From positions 62,001-126,000 of the forward strand of contig NZ_JBMFWB010000001.1 of assembly GCF_049965695.1 (NCBI RefSeq): DNA of 64,000 bases. The letters run 5' to 3'. This stretch comes from Athalassotoga sp049965695 (GTDB lineage Bacteria; Thermotogota; Thermotogae; Mesoaciditogales; Mesoaciditogaceae). Numbering within the stretch: position 1 is the first letter of the stretch; the number at the start of each line of letters is the position of its first letter. Below the pieces are notes generated by a model that did not search any database, was not told the origin of the DNA, and saw only the letters and a program-made list of their open reading frames with translations. Shown one piece after another: positions 1-8,132 of the stretch. A program made the position numbers and the translations under genes.

Positions 1-276
1 ATGACAAAATGTTACTTTTCTCCCAAGCAACTCTTCAAGTTTTTTTGCCACCGGTTCAAGAGAAAATTGTGGATCCGGTCCTCCCTTTGGCCTTCCAAGG
101 TGAGAAAGCAGTATAACTTTCCCACCTTTGTCTATGACATATTGGATTGTTGGCAACTCCGCTTTTATTCGGGTGTCATCCGTTATAACACCTTTTTCAA
201 TTGGAACGTTGAAATCAACACGCATTAAAACGCGTTTATTCTTCAGATCAACATCCCTTATCGTCAATTTGCCCAT
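1..276 (-). CDS. pgk: Phosphoglycerate kinase, N-terminal part (runs off the window)
   Basis: Translating the minus strand from the ATG at 276-274 gives a protein beginning MGKLTIRDVDLKNKRVLMRV, followed by DFNVP and, near residue 60, SHLGRPKG. These are the classic N-terminal substrate-binding motifs of phosphoglycerate kinase, which transfers phosphate from 1,3-bisphosphoglycerate to ADP in glycolysis. About 92 codons are inside the window; the rest lies to the left. The start lies 11 bp after the gap stop codon, so gap and pgk form one operon and catalyse consecutive steps. In Thermotoga pgk is fused to tpi; whether that holds here cannot be seen. Recognition is firm. Confidence 0.95.
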   Translation of the reverse strand, partial: MGKLTIRDVDLKNKRVLMRVDFNVPIEKGVITDDTRIKAELPTIQYVIDKGGKVILLSHLGRPKGGPDPQFSLEPVAKKLEELLGRKVTFCH

Positions 277-287
277 AAAAACCACCA

Positions 288-1292
288 TCAAAGAAGTTTC
301 TGAACCATTTCTATCAAATCAACAGCCCTGTTTGTATATCCATATTCGTTGTCGTACCATCCAAAGACGTTGACAAGTTCTCCGTTAACCTTAGTAAGCA
401 AAGAATCGAAAACGCAAGAGTGTGTTTCTCCTATTATGTCACGAGACACTATTTCATCTGTGCAGTAAAGCAGAGCCTTGCCCATCGGTCCTTCGGCAGC
501 CTTTTTGAATGCGGCGTTAACTTCTTCAACGGTCGTCGGTCTCTTAAGTATAACCTTGAGATCGGTTATTGAACCTGTCGAAACCGGCACTCTCAAAGCC
601 ATGCCATCCAATTTTCCCTTAACAGATGGTATAACAAGGTGAATGGCCTTTGCCGCACCCGTCGTCGTGGGTATCGTGTTCATTGCGGCAGCCCTTGCAC
701 GCCTGAGATCTTTGTGAGGCAAATCAAGAATTCTCTGATCATTCGTGTAACCGTGAACGGTTGTCATGAATCCTTTGACGATTCCAAAGTTATCTTCAAG
801 CACTTTGACAAGGGGAGAAAGAGAATTGGTGGTACAAGAACCTGTAGATATTACAACATGATCCTTTTTCAACGCTTCATCGTTGACATGGGGATTTATC
901 GTTGAATCGGCACCATCCGCAGGAGCAGAAATTATAACCTTCTCGGCCCCGGCCTGAATGTGAGCCATCGCCTTATCTTTGCTTGCAAAAAGTCCGGTAG
1001 ATTCAACGGCAAGCCTCACACCAAGTGCTTTCCATGGAAGTTTTGAAGGATCTTTTTCCGCAAATACCTTTATCTCTTTGCCATCGACTATTATTGCGGT
1101 ATCTGTGTAGGAAACTGTTCCCTTGTATGTGCCGTAATTCGAATCATATTTGAAAAGATGAGCAAGTGTCTTTGTATCGGTTATATCATTCACGGCAACA
1201 ACGTTGATAGGTCTTTTTTCCTCGAGAATAACACGAAGAATTTGTCTTCCGATCCTTCCAAACCCGTTAATTCCAACTTTTACTTCTGACAT
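288..1292 (-). CDS. gap: Glyceraldehyde-3-phosphate dehydrogenase, type I
   Basis: This 334-aa protein is the family's usual length. The N-terminal NAD-binding Rossmann motif is GINGFGRIGR (residues 8-17). The catalytic nucleophile is Cys153 in SCTTNS, and the C-terminal signature WYDNEYGYTNR is intact. The run TVHGYTNDQ through LDLPHKDLRRARAAA is nearly the Thermotoga-type sequence. It oxidises glyceraldehyde-3-phosphate with NAD and phosphate to 1,3-bisphosphoglycerate, which pgk, the next gene, uses. One oddity is that the usual GVN segment before the catalytic loop reads INPHVND, and the residues just before the catalytic Cys are STG. An AGGAGG-type ribosome site precedes the ATG at 1292. 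Confidence 0.97.
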   Translation of the reverse strand: MSEVKVGINGFGRIGRQILRVILEEKRPINVVAVNDITDTKTLAHLFKYDSNYGTYKGTVSYTDTAIIVDGKEIKVFAEKDPSKLPWKALGVRLAVESTGLFASKDKAMAHIQAGAEKVIISAPADGADSTINPHVNDEALKKDHVVISTGSCTTNSLSPLVKVLEDNFGIVKGFMTTVHGYTNDQRILDLPHKDLRRARAAAMNTIPTTTGAAKAIHLVIPSVKGKLDGMALRVPVSTGSITDLKVILKRPTTVEEVNAAFKKAAEGPMGKALLYCTDEIVSRDIIGETHSCVFDSLLTKVNGELVNVFGWYDNEYGYTNRAVDLIEMVQKLL

Positions 1293-1321
1293 TTTAACAA
1301 CCTCCTTGATTTGTTGAACTT

Positions 1322-1645
1322 TTAAAATCCAGGTATTTTCATACCGCCAGTGGCTTTTTCCATCTCTTCATTTGAACGCGCTTTCGCCAAATTCACGAAT
1401 TCGTTGAAAGCACTTATGAGAAGGTCTTTAAGCATTTCCGAATCACCGAGCAAATCATTCGAAATGTTTATCTCCTTCACTTCATAATCGCAATTACCCT
1501 TTAGAGTTATCGCTCCGCCACCGACCGTTGCACTTACCTCTATATTTTTAAGATTTTCTTGAACTTGAGTGATTCTTTTCTGCATTTCCTGTGCTTGCTT
1601 CATTATGTTTCCCATATTTCCACCAAAACCGAAATTTTTTGCCAT
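1322..1645 (-). CDS. ybaB: YbaB/EbfC family nucleoid-associated protein
   Basis: The 107-aa protein has the YbaB pattern: a Gly/Met/Asn-rich start (GFGGNMGNIMKQAQEMQKR), then a central segment with GGGAITLKGNCDYEVKEI, and a C-terminal helix ending ATGGMKIPGF. Members of this family are small dimeric DNA-binding proteins of the nucleoid. Its ATG overlaps the stop of dnaX (TAATG), so the two are translationally coupled. The dnaX-ybaB pairing is conserved in many bacteria, which supports the call. Length is normal for the family. Confidence 0.92.
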   Translation of the reverse strand: MAKNFGFGGNMGNIMKQAQEMQKRITQVQENLKNIEVSATVGGGAITLKGNCDYEVKEINISNDLLGDSEMLKDLLISAFNEFVNLAKARSNEEMEKATGGMKIPGF

Positions 1646-3033
1646 TACTCTCCTCCTTCTGGAAGAATCTTCCCTCCAAATAAACTCAACACTTTTATGA
1701 TGGGATCCCTAAGTTTATCGTTCATTGAATCTATTGGAATCTTGGAATACGCAAAAACGAATCTCACATCTCTTGAAGTTACGCTCTTGAAATCATCGGT
1801 TATCATCTTATCTTTTTCTTTCAGAATTTCGTTCTGCAATAAAGTATAAGAGACGACAAGTATTCTATCTCCCAGATCTTTCAAATCCGCTTCAGAAAGC
1901 GCAACGTAAACGGAAAGATCTTTCTGCACATAAAATTGAATCAGCCTTTCAACATCAGTCTTTATTTCTTGATCAACTTTTTCAACCTGTCTAACCTGAT
2001 CTGCCAAAGGCTGAACATTTGCTGAAGAAATTTTTTTGTACTTCAAAGCCTCAAATGCACTCATTACCTTGAAAAGATCGAATTGCTTTTCTTCATACCT
2101 TAAAATTTGGACAAGATCTCCTGCAAATTTTCCTATTGAAACCAAACCATCATCTTTTATCCTCTCTGAAGAATATTCTACCACACTTCTGAGAAAATTC
2201 ATGACGTCCGTTCCCTGATTTTTTATTGAATCAACGACATGGATCAAAGCGTCAACGTTACCATCGAGAATTGATGTGATGTAACTTTCAACTGTTTCTA
2301 TTGGACTATCTCCAAGCACAGAAAAAGTATCCGCGAGCGTTACTTTTTCGTTTGAAAACCTCGCGATTTCTTCGAGCATGCTTAAGGCATCTCTCATTCC
2401 ACCCGCTGCCTCTTTTGAAATATGATCCAGCGCTGCGGCTTCGTATTCGATATTTTCGGCTTTACAAACATCTTCAAGTTTTGAACGTATGATATTTGGT
2501 GATATTCTTCTGAATTCGAGCACCTGACATCTTGATATGATTGTTTCCGGTACCTTTTGAATTTCCGTCGTTGCAAGTATGAAAATTGTTTTTTCCGGAG
2601 GCTCTTCAAGCGTTTTTAAAAGCGCGTTGAAAGCCTCTCTTGTAAGCATATGAACTTCATCTATTATGTAAACCTTGTATTTGAGTTTTGAAGGCATGTA
2701 AAAAACGCGATCCCTTATCGATCTTATCTCATCTATGCCTCTATTCGACGCGGCATCCATTTCTATCACGTCAAGAGTTCTTCCCGTGTCTATTTCAACA
2801 CATGAATCACACACATTGCACGGATCGTAGCCATCAATGGGATGATCGCAATTCACACTTTTGGCAAGAATTCTTGCAACTGAAGTTTTTCCCGTTCCAC
2901 GTGGGCCACTGAAAAGATAGGAGTGTGAAACTTTTCCGCTTTTAACCGCGTTGGAAAGCAACAATTTCACATGATCCTGTCCCAAAATCTCTTCAAAATT
3001 TTTAGGCCTATATTTTAAGTAAAGTGTGCCCAT
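1645..3033 (-). CDS. dnaX: DNA polymerase III subunit gamma/tau
   Basis: The 462-aa AAA+ clamp-loader ATPase begins MGTLYLKYRPKNFEEILGQD, typical of DnaX. Walker A is GPRGTGKTS (about residues 44-52). A four-Cys zinc site follows (Cys63, Cys72, Cys75, Cys78). Walker B reads VYIIDEVHML, and sensor 1 is FILATTE. It loads the sliding clamp at the replication fork. The C-terminal part after about residue 360 is short, so the protein is closer to gamma length than to a long tau. No slippery heptamer was examined in detail. A MITE-like repeat ends only about 22 bp upstream and supplies a possible -10 box. Confidence 0.95.
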   Translation of the reverse strand: MGTLYLKYRPKNFEEILGQDHVKLLLSNAVKSGKVSHSYLFSGPRGTGKTSVARILAKSVNCDHPIDGYDPCNVCDSCVEIDTGRTLDVIEMDAASNRGIDEIRSIRDRVFYMPSKLKYKVYIIDEVHMLTREAFNALLKTLEEPPEKTIFILATTEIQKVPETIISRCQVLEFRRISPNIIRSKLEDVCKAENIEYEAAALDHISKEAAGGMRDALSMLEEIARFSNEKVTLADTFSVLGDSPIETVESYITSILDGNVDALIHVVDSIKNQGTDVMNFLRSVVEYSSERIKDDGLVSIGKFAGDLVQILRYEEKQFDLFKVMSAFEALKYKKISSANVQPLADQVRQVEKVDQEIKTDVERLIQFYVQKDLSVYVALSEADLKDLGDRILVVSYTLLQNEILKEKDKMITDDFKSVTSRDVRFVFAYSKIPIDSMNDKLRDPIIKVLSLFGGKILPEGGE

Positions 3034-3054
3034 TTATTTCACCCATCTTTATTT

Positions 3055-3205
3055 TATACTAAACCAGTTTTAAATTCCGAATCATCGCTGCGGCAGGTGT
3101 CCCACTCGATGTCTGTCCTCGCTCCGCTGCGAAGGCCATCGAGAGGGCATCCTGCCCTTCGCTTAAATTAAATGAACATTCGACTTTTAAAGTTATTTAA
3201 GTATA
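3055..3205. repeat. MITE-like intergenic repeat, family A, copy 1 (151 bp)
   Basis: This 151-bp element is almost identical, in opposite orientation, to 30740-30890; only a few mismatches near one end were found by eye. It starts TATACT and ends AGTATA-like on the other strand. The imperfect terminal inverted repeats are about 25 bp (TATACTnAA...TTTAAA). The centre is a nested palindrome: arms GCAGG...CTCGATG and CATCGAG...CCTGC enclose an inner stem of the type CCTCGC/GCGAAGG. It encodes nothing. The layout (short, terminal repeats, TA at both ends) resembles a miniature inverted-repeat transposable element, but no matching transposase is in the window. Confidence 0.8.
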
Positions 3206-3209
3206 ACAC

Positions 3210-3278
3210 AAAAATAGACATCAAAGATTAGGGACTGGAGAAAAAAACGGCAAATAGCAAACGGTAGGTGGCGCGTAT
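3210..3278. repeat. Fragment of intergenic repeat family B
   Basis: This stretch (AAAATAGACATCAAAGATTA, then GGGACTGGAGAAAAAAAC and GGTGGCGCGTA) matches, with mismatches, the segment at about 23600-23710 (AAAAAAGACATTAGAGATTG ... GGTGGCTCGTAG). It fills the space between the family A element and the DUF1361 gene. No coding function is seen. Confidence 0.5.
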
Positions 3279-3284
3279 ATGAAC

Positions 3285-3938
3285 CTAAATTTGATCAAGC
3301 ATGTAAAGAGAAAGATATATCAAAAACCAAATTATTCCAAAAAAAGATGAAAATTCGATGATTTTAAAAAATTCAAAACCTTTGACAGTTGAAAATATGC
3401 TTAAAATTTCCCAACTGTTTAATCTCAAAAATCTTCCAACGTAGATGCCAAATCCTGACATCATGGAAACAAAGATGACGAATATCCACGACACAATTTT
3501 ATTTCTATCGTCAAAAATCCTGTGGATTATGAAAAGCGAAAAAAAGCCGATGATTATCCCTGTAAATGTTGTCAGAATAAATTGGGCTAATTCAAACCAC
3601 GGAATAAATCTAAAACTGTAAGCGAAAACATGATCTTTTAACACCATATAATCGCTGGGCTGGATGTGAATTATATCCGTCATAAGATAAGGAGCATTGG
3701 GATAGAAAAAAAGCCATATAACCCCGAAAAGCATCATGAATGTTGATTTAAGAACAGGTCTTATGCCAGATCTATAAATTAAAAAAATCAAAAATGAAAG
3801 TAAAAGTGGAATCCATGCAAGAAAAAGATTTAAAAGTAGAAAAGATGTTTGCCCGTTTTTGTAGAAAACCATCTCATACGTTATAAGCATCACAGTTACA
3901 ATCGTCAGAGAAAATGGAATTAAAAATATTTTTTTCAA
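3285..3938 (-). CDS. DUF1361 integral membrane protein
   Basis: The 217-aa protein is almost wholly hydrophobic, with about six to seven predicted membrane spans. It contains the family's central motif around residues 74-95, reading FYPNAPYLMTDIIHIQ, which identifies DUF1361. The function of this family is unknown. The start is a TTG at 3938, after a weak AAAGGT ribosome site. The gene stands alone between two repeat-filled gaps and has no functional neighbour. The membrane assignment is secure; the biochemical role cannot be inferred. Confidence 0.8.
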   Translation of the reverse strand: MKKIFLIPFSLTIVTVMLITYEMVFYKNGQTSFLLLNLFLAWIPLLLSFLIFLIYRSGIRPVLKSTFMMLFGVIWLFFYPNAPYLMTDIIHIQPSDYMVLKDHVFAYSFRFIPWFELAQFILTTFTGIIIGFFSLFIIHRIFDDRNKIVSWIFVIFVSMMSGFGIYVGRFLRLNSWEILSIFSTVKGFEFFKIIEFSSFFGIIWFLIYLSLYMLDQI

Positions 3939-3985
3939 AGTTTCATACCTTTCGTATTCGATCCGTAATTTCCGGTATAGCAGAA

Positions 3986-4117
3986 GTCACCTCACGGCAT
4001 CATGCTCTCTGCCTCCGTCCGCCTTTTCCACGCGCTACCGGCTACCCGCCACGTGCTGTTTTGCTGATTACCGATCACGCGTTACTCCTAACTGCTTTTT
4101 CTCTAATCTCTTTTTTA
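3986..4117. repeat. Intergenic repeat family B, copy B1 (inverted relative to 23456-23757)
   Basis: Read on the minus strand, this contains GATTAGAGAAAAAGCAG, ACGCGTGATCGGTAATCAGC, AAAACAGCACGTGGCGGGTA, GCCGGTAGCGCGT and GATGCCGTGAGGTG. The same words occur in the same order at 23610-23757. It is non-coding, GC-rich at one end, and can form hairpins through GGAGG/CCTCC-type arms. Its function is unknown. Confidence 0.75.
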
Positions 4118-4148
4118 CTTTTATCCTATTTGTCAAGTCAATCAATTA

Positions 4149-4300
4149 TATACTGAACCGACTTTAAATTCCGAATCGTAGCGATGGCAGGTGCCCCCAC
4201 TCGATGTCTGGTCCTCGCAGGCTGCGGAGGCCATCGAGAGGGCATCCTGCCCTCCGCTTTGGTAAACAAGCATTCATCTTTTAAAGTGAATTATGATATA
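4149..4300. repeat. MITE-like intergenic repeat, family A, copy 2 (diverged)
   Basis: This copy is in the same orientation as 3055-3205 but diverged. It begins TATACTGAACCGACTTTAAA and passes through GGCAGGTGCCCCCACTCGAT. The central palindrome is rearranged (TCCTCGCAGGCTGCGGAGG), then CATCGAGAGGGCATCCTGCC follows. It ends in a TTTTAAAGTGAATTATGATA tail. Its right end runs straight into the -10 box of prfA. Together with copy B1 it fills the 387-bp gap between the DUF1361 gene and prfA. Confidence 0.75.
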
Positions 4301-4302
4301 AT
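4294..4302 (+). promoter_or_regulatory. Extended -10 promoter of prfA
   Basis: TGATATAAT is an extended -10 (TG, one base, TATAAT at 4297-4302), 23 bp ahead of the prfA start codon. No good -35 hexamer is visible, as expected for an extended -10. The box lies on the terminus of the family A repeat. The same TATGATATAAT word recurs at 45488-45497 and a close one at 62212-62220. Confidence 0.55.
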
Positions 4303-4325
4303 TTCACCGAAGGAAGGTATCTTTG

Positions 4326-5378
4326 ATGATAGAAACTTTGAAAAAATTTTATGACAAATATCAAGAACTCAACAAAATTCTTTCCGATCCCGAAGTCATG
4401 AAGTCTCCAGAAGCAGTTATAAAATATTCAAAAGCACTTTCAGAAGTGGAAGAACCGGCAAAGATCTATGAAAGTTATTTAAAAATAAAAAACGAGATCG
4501 AAGAATTACAATCTCTTGATTCTACAGATATTCATGACGAGATCATCAAGGAAATTTCTCAAAAGAAATCTGAACTCGAACAAATCGAAAACATGTCCGG
4601 TGAATTCATAGAATCTCTTGATTCTGATGTCGGAAGAAACGTCATAGTCGAGATAAGAGGTGGTGTCGGAGGACAGGAAAGCGCTATTTTTGCAGGAGAT
4701 CTGTTGAGAATGTATTTAAAATATGCTGAAAAGCACAAACTCAGCGCTGAAATTCTTGACTCACATGAGACAGAACTTGGCGGTTTCAAAGAAGTTATAT
4801 TTTCTGTCTGGGGAAAAAGCGCATACAAACTTTTCAAGTACGAAAGTGGGGTTCACAGGGTGCAGAGGGTACCTGTAACGGAAGCATCCGGAAGAATTCA
4901 CACTTCAACTGCAACTGTTGCAGTGCTTCCAGAAGCAACAGAAGTTGATGTTCAGATAAACCCTGATGATTTAAGAGTTGATACTTTCAGATCATCTGGA
5001 GCCGGAGGTCAGCACGTCAACAGAACCGAATCGGCCGTAAGGATAACACACATTCCAAGTGGAACTGTTGTCGTGTGCGAATCTGAAAGATCTCAGATTC
5101 AAAACAGAGTCATAGCGATGAAGATATTAAGAGCAAGACTTTTTGAGATCAAAAAGCGTGAAGAAGAAAGCAAAATGTCTGACATGAGAAGAACTCAAAT
5201 AGGAATGGGTGAAAGAAGCGAAAAGATAAGGACTTACAATTTTCCGCAAAACAGGGTGACAGATCATAGAAATGGTTTTACGGATCACAGACTTGAAGAG
5301 GTTATGAATGGCGATTTGGACGAAATAGTGAAATCGTTGACAGAATGGGAAATGCAAATGATGGCAAAGGAAGGGTGA
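4326..5378 (+). CDS. prfA: Peptide chain release factor 1
   Basis: The 350-aa protein has an N-terminal coiled-coil domain and the catalytic loop SSGAGGQHVNRT, with GGQ at residues 227-229. The codon-recognition tripeptide is PVT (183-185) in HRVQRVPVTEASGR, the PxT form that marks RF1 (UAA/UAG) rather than the SPF of RF2. It triggers peptide release on the ribosome. A TTG at 4323 is also in frame, but AGGAAGG at 4311-4317 is better spaced for the ATG at 4326. It is the first gene of a long plus-strand run concerned mainly with translation and RNA. Confidence 0.97.
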   Translation: MIETLKKFYDKYQELNKILSDPEVMKSPEAVIKYSKALSEVEEPAKIYESYLKIKNEIEELQSLDSTDIHDEIIKEISQKKSELEQIENMSGEFIESLDSDVGRNVIVEIRGGVGGQESAIFAGDLLRMYLKYAEKHKLSAEILDSHETELGGFKEVIFSVWGKSAYKLFKYESGVHRVQRVPVTEASGRIHTSTATVAVLPEATEVDVQINPDDLRVDTFRSSGAGGQHVNRTESAVRITHIPSGTVVVCESERSQIQNRVIAMKILRARLFEIKKREEESKMSDMRRTQIGMGERSEKIRTYNFPQNRVTDHRNGFTDHRLEEVMNGDLDEIVKSLTEWEMQMMAKEG

Positions 5379-5383
5379 TTGGC

Positions 5384-6286
5384 GTGAAAAAAAGTTTCTT
5401 CTTTTTTGTGATCGTGGCAGCAGGTATTCTTGCTTTGATACTTTCTGGGTGTTTTCAGATGCAAACTACAATTTCTTTTGATTCATACATTCAAACGACA
5501 CCTTTTTCATCGATATCTCATATTTACATATTCATAAAATCGATAAATGCCAACAACAACAGTATAGGTGTTCCAAATTTAAACCAAGAATACGATCTTG
5601 TTCCTTTAACTAACATCAACAACTTTTACACGGCAAATCAAATTCCAGGCCTTCAAAATCTTGCATTCAGCGGAAATGGACCCTTTTCTATCAACTCAAT
5701 TTCAATGAACATAGGGCCAGTTGCGACCGTCGTAACCGGAAACGGTTCTCAATACTTTATACCGGTTGCAACGACGATAACTGTTCCGTTTTACAATTAC
5801 AATAACCAATCGATGCAACAGGCGCCCTTGCAAATAAACGCAGGACAGAATAAGACGGCGTTGATTTTATGGAATCTTTCACAATTGTTTGGTTCATCTC
5901 AATCTCCCGTCACTTTAAGCGCAAGCGGTTTCGATATGTCCAATCTTATAACTTTCAACATCATCTACAAAGCGTCCAACGTTACCTTAAGCGATCCATC
6001 ACTTTACACAGGTTCCTATCCGGCTTACAGATTTGCGGAGATCTACGACTCTTTGGTTTACGGCAATAAAACCTACAGTCTTACGGCTCAGGGATACTGG
6101 AACACACTGACAGACGCTTACGATTTCACATTTTATCCATTTGCAGCACCGACATCGAATGGATACACGGTATCTTTTTCAATTAAAAGTGCGACGGAAA
6201 CTTTTCTTCCAAGTGCGACAGTTACAAGTATTCAAAATACCGTCACCATTCACGCAAGTAACATAACGATAACACCGACCGATTGA
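5384..6286 (+). CDS. Predicted lipoprotein of unknown function
   Basis: The start is a GTG at 5384, directly after prfA, with a ribosome site (AGGAAGGGTG) covering the prfA stop. The 300-aa product has a type II signal peptide: VKK, a hydrophobic run, then the lipobox LSGC with Cys23. The mature part is rich in Asn, Ser and Thr and looks beta-sheet-rich (for example DYS-free strands such as SINSISMNIGPVATVV). I recognise no family. It should be anchored in the cell envelope. Lipoproteins of similar style appear at 13089 and 30226, suggesting an exported, Asn/Ser-rich envelope set. Confidence 0.75.
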   Translation: MKKSFFFFVIVAAGILALILSGCFQMQTTISFDSYIQTTPFSSISHIYIFIKSINANNNSIGVPNLNQEYDLVPLTNINNFYTANQIPGLQNLAFSGNGPFSINSISMNIGPVATVVTGNGSQYFIPVATTITVPFYNYNNQSMQQAPLQINAGQNKTALILWNLSQLFGSSQSPVTLSASGFDMSNLITFNIIYKASNVTLSDPSLYTGSYPAYRFAEIYDSLVYGNKTYSLTAQGYWNTLTDAYDFTFYPFAAPTSNGYTVSFSIKSATETFLPSATVTSIQNTVTIHASNITITPTD

Positions 6287-6290
6287 TTTC

Positions 6291-6506
6291 ATGAAGAAAA
6301 AGATACTTATCGTTGTACTTTTGATAATAGCCGGATGGCTTGTGTATTTTGATATCACGTCGTACATTTCTTACGTGAAAACCAAAAATGAATATGAAAT
6401 TGTCCTTAAAAAATATCAAAATACAAAAAATGAACTGGATTACATCCAACAAACTATGAAGGAGTTGCAATCTCAAATTGCGAATGGTGGTAACCACAGC
6501 CCATAA
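6291..6506 (+). CDS. Small DivIC/FtsB-like membrane coiled-coil protein
   Basis: The 71-aa protein has a short basic N-terminus (MKKK), one membrane helix (ILIVVLLIIAGWLVYF) and then a continuous heptad-like coiled coil through to residue 65. This is the architecture of septum-formation initiators of the DivIC/FtsB type, which act at the division site outside the membrane. The similarity is architectural only; no diagnostic residue was checked. Its 3' end overlaps the next gene by 29 bp in another frame, so the two are probably co-translated. Confidence 0.6.
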   Translation: MKKKILIVVLLIIAGWLVYFDITSYISYVKTKNEYEIVLKKYQNTKNELDYIQQTMKELQSQIANGGNHSP

Positions 6507-7227
6507 ACCAGATAATCAACAGATAAATAGAGCAAAATCACTTTCTGTCCAGTTAGGATGTAAGTATATTCCAAGACGTCATTTCAGATTTATCGAAGAT
6601 GAAGTTGTCATAATAACGGAAAGAAATGGGATATCTGCCATGAAGGATGGAAAACATCTTTTTTTCCATCCTTCTTTGGCTGTTTTGAGAAAATCCAATT
6701 TCGAACTCGGTCAGAGAGATTATCTTATAGAATCACTTTCTCTCAAAGGAAACGAAAAGGTGCTCGATTGTACTTTAGGACTCGGAAGCGAGGCTATTTT
6801 GATAGCCCATTTTTTACCCGAAGGAAAGGTTAAATGTCTTGAAAGTTCAAAGATAGTGAAAATGATCGTCGAAAATGGTTTACAAGAAGAAAATTTACCG
6901 GACTGGGTAGTCGATGCCTCTAAAAGGATTGAGATATATGAGGGTAACTACAAAGTGTTCATAAGAAAATCGAGAGAGCAATTTGATTGCATCTACGTTG
7001 ATCCGATGTTTGAACATCCCGAATTAAAATCGGTGGCAATGAACAGTTTAAGGCCTTTTGCCGATTATTCCGGAATAACAAATGAGGACTTGGAAATAAT
7101 GAAAAAGATCACAAAAAGGATCGTCGTCAAGGCAAGGTGGAATGACTCGATCTTTGAAAAATACAAGTTTGACAGAGTGGTGGGCAGTTTAAAAAGCAAC
7201 ATAGGTTATGGAGTGATTGAACTTTGA
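6478..7227 (+). CDS. RsmJ-like class I SAM-dependent methyltransferase
   Basis: The protein is about 249 aa. The SAM-binding region reads VLDCTLGLGSEAILIAHFLP, and the motif DPMFEHPELKSVAMNSLRPF closely parallels the DPM(F/Y)PH...KSA segment of the 16S rRNA m2G1516 methyltransferase RsmJ. The substrate is therefore probably RNA, most likely 16S rRNA, but this is inferred. The start is uncertain: TTG 6478 lies 13 bp from GGAG at 6461-6464, and ATG 6484 is the natural family start (MVVTTAHKPDN). The stop overlaps the TTG of miaA. Confidence 0.75.
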   Translation: MRMVVTTAHKPDNQQINRAKSLSVQLGCKYIPRRHFRFIEDEVVIITERNGISAMKDGKHLFFHPSLAVLRKSNFELGQRDYLIESLSLKGNEKVLDCTLGLGSEAILIAHFLPEGKVKCLESSKIVKMIVENGLQEENLPDWVVDASKRIEIYEGNYKVFIRKSREQFDCIYVDPMFEHPELKSVAMNSLRPFADYSGITNEDLEIMKKITKRIVVKARWNDSIFEKYKFDRVVGSLKSNIGYGVIEL

Positions 7228-8132
7228 AGATACCGCTGATAATGGGACCTACTGCCGTTGGCAAAAGCGATTTTGCCGTTAAACTTGCAAAGATCATCGA
7301 TGGAGAGATAATCTCAGTCGATTCAATGCAGATTTACAAATACATGGATATTGGGACCTCAAAGGTAGATATGGAAATAAGAAAAGAAATTCCCCATCAT
7401 ATGATAGACATCGTAAAACCTGATGAAGATTTTGACGCCAAACAATTCAGAGATGAGACAATAAAGGTAATTGACGAAATCATATCAAGAAACAAATATC
7501 CCATTCTGGCAGGCGGTACAGGTTTTTATTTTGAGGCTTTAAAATATGGCATTTTTGAAGGCCCTTCCAAAAACAAAGAAATAAGGGAATCTCTTTTGAA
7601 AATAGAAAGAGAAAGCAACGGATCGCTTAGAAGGATACTTTCAAAGATTGATCCTGTTGCTTTTGAAAAATTCGATGCCAGTGATCTCACAAGAATTGTA
7701 AGGGCGATAGAAGTTTACGTACTTACCGGAAGACCGATATCCGAACTCTGGAAAGAAAGATCCGAAGATGAAAGATTTACAATTTTTGTGCTTTACAGAG
7801 AAAGGAATGATCTTTACAGGCGAATAAACGAAAGAGTTGAAAGTATGTTTGATCATGGATTTGTGGAAGAAGTTCAAAATTTGCTGAAAATGGGATATTC
7901 TAAAGATTTGAAAGCCATGAGATCCATAGGATACAAAGAAGTGGTACAATATCTTGAAGGAGAGATCGGTATCAACGAATGTGTTGAAATGGTTAAACTT
8001 GCCACACGTCATTATGCCAAAAGACAATTGACATGGTTTAGAAGATATGAAGATGCGGTGTGGATAAATCTTTCGAATGGAGAGGAACTATCCTTGAACA
8101 AGGTGCTTAAAATCATTGAATGGGGGGCCTAA
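7224..8132 (+). CDS. miaA: tRNA dimethylallyltransferase
   Basis: The 302-aa protein has the P-loop GPTAVGKSDFAV near the N-terminus, the substrate motif SVDSMQIYKYMDIGTSK and PHHMIDI. Further motifs are GGTGFYFEAL and the C-terminal YAKRQLTWFRR. All are hallmarks of MiaA, which adds the isopentenyl group to A37 of tRNAs that read UNN codons. The start is a TTG overlapping the previous stop. The gene order miaA-hfq-hflX is the same as in Escherichia coli, which is striking at this evolutionary distance and confirms all three calls. Confidence 0.96.
   Translation: MKIPLIMGPTAVGKSDFAVKLAKIIDGEIISVDSMQIYKYMDIGTSKVDMEIRKEIPHHMIDIVKPDEDFDAKQFRDETIKVIDEIISRNKYPILAGGTGFYFEALKYGIFEGPSKNKEIRESLLKIERESNGSLRRILSKIDPVAFEKFDASDLTRIVRAIEVYVLTGRPISELWKERSEDERFTIFVLYRERNDLYRRINERVESMFDHGFVEEVQNLLKMGYSKDLKAMRSIGYKEVVQYLEGEIGINECVEMVKLATRHYAKRQLTWFRRYEDAVWINLSNGEELSLNKVLKIIEWGA

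Noticed and set aside
639..905. Open frames antisense to gap and other genes
   Set aside because: They are shadows of conserved coding sequence, without ribosome sites or family matches.
1645..3033. Programmed frameshift in dnaX
   Set aside because: I saw no obvious slippery heptamer with a following stem; the single frame already gives a complete gamma-type protein.
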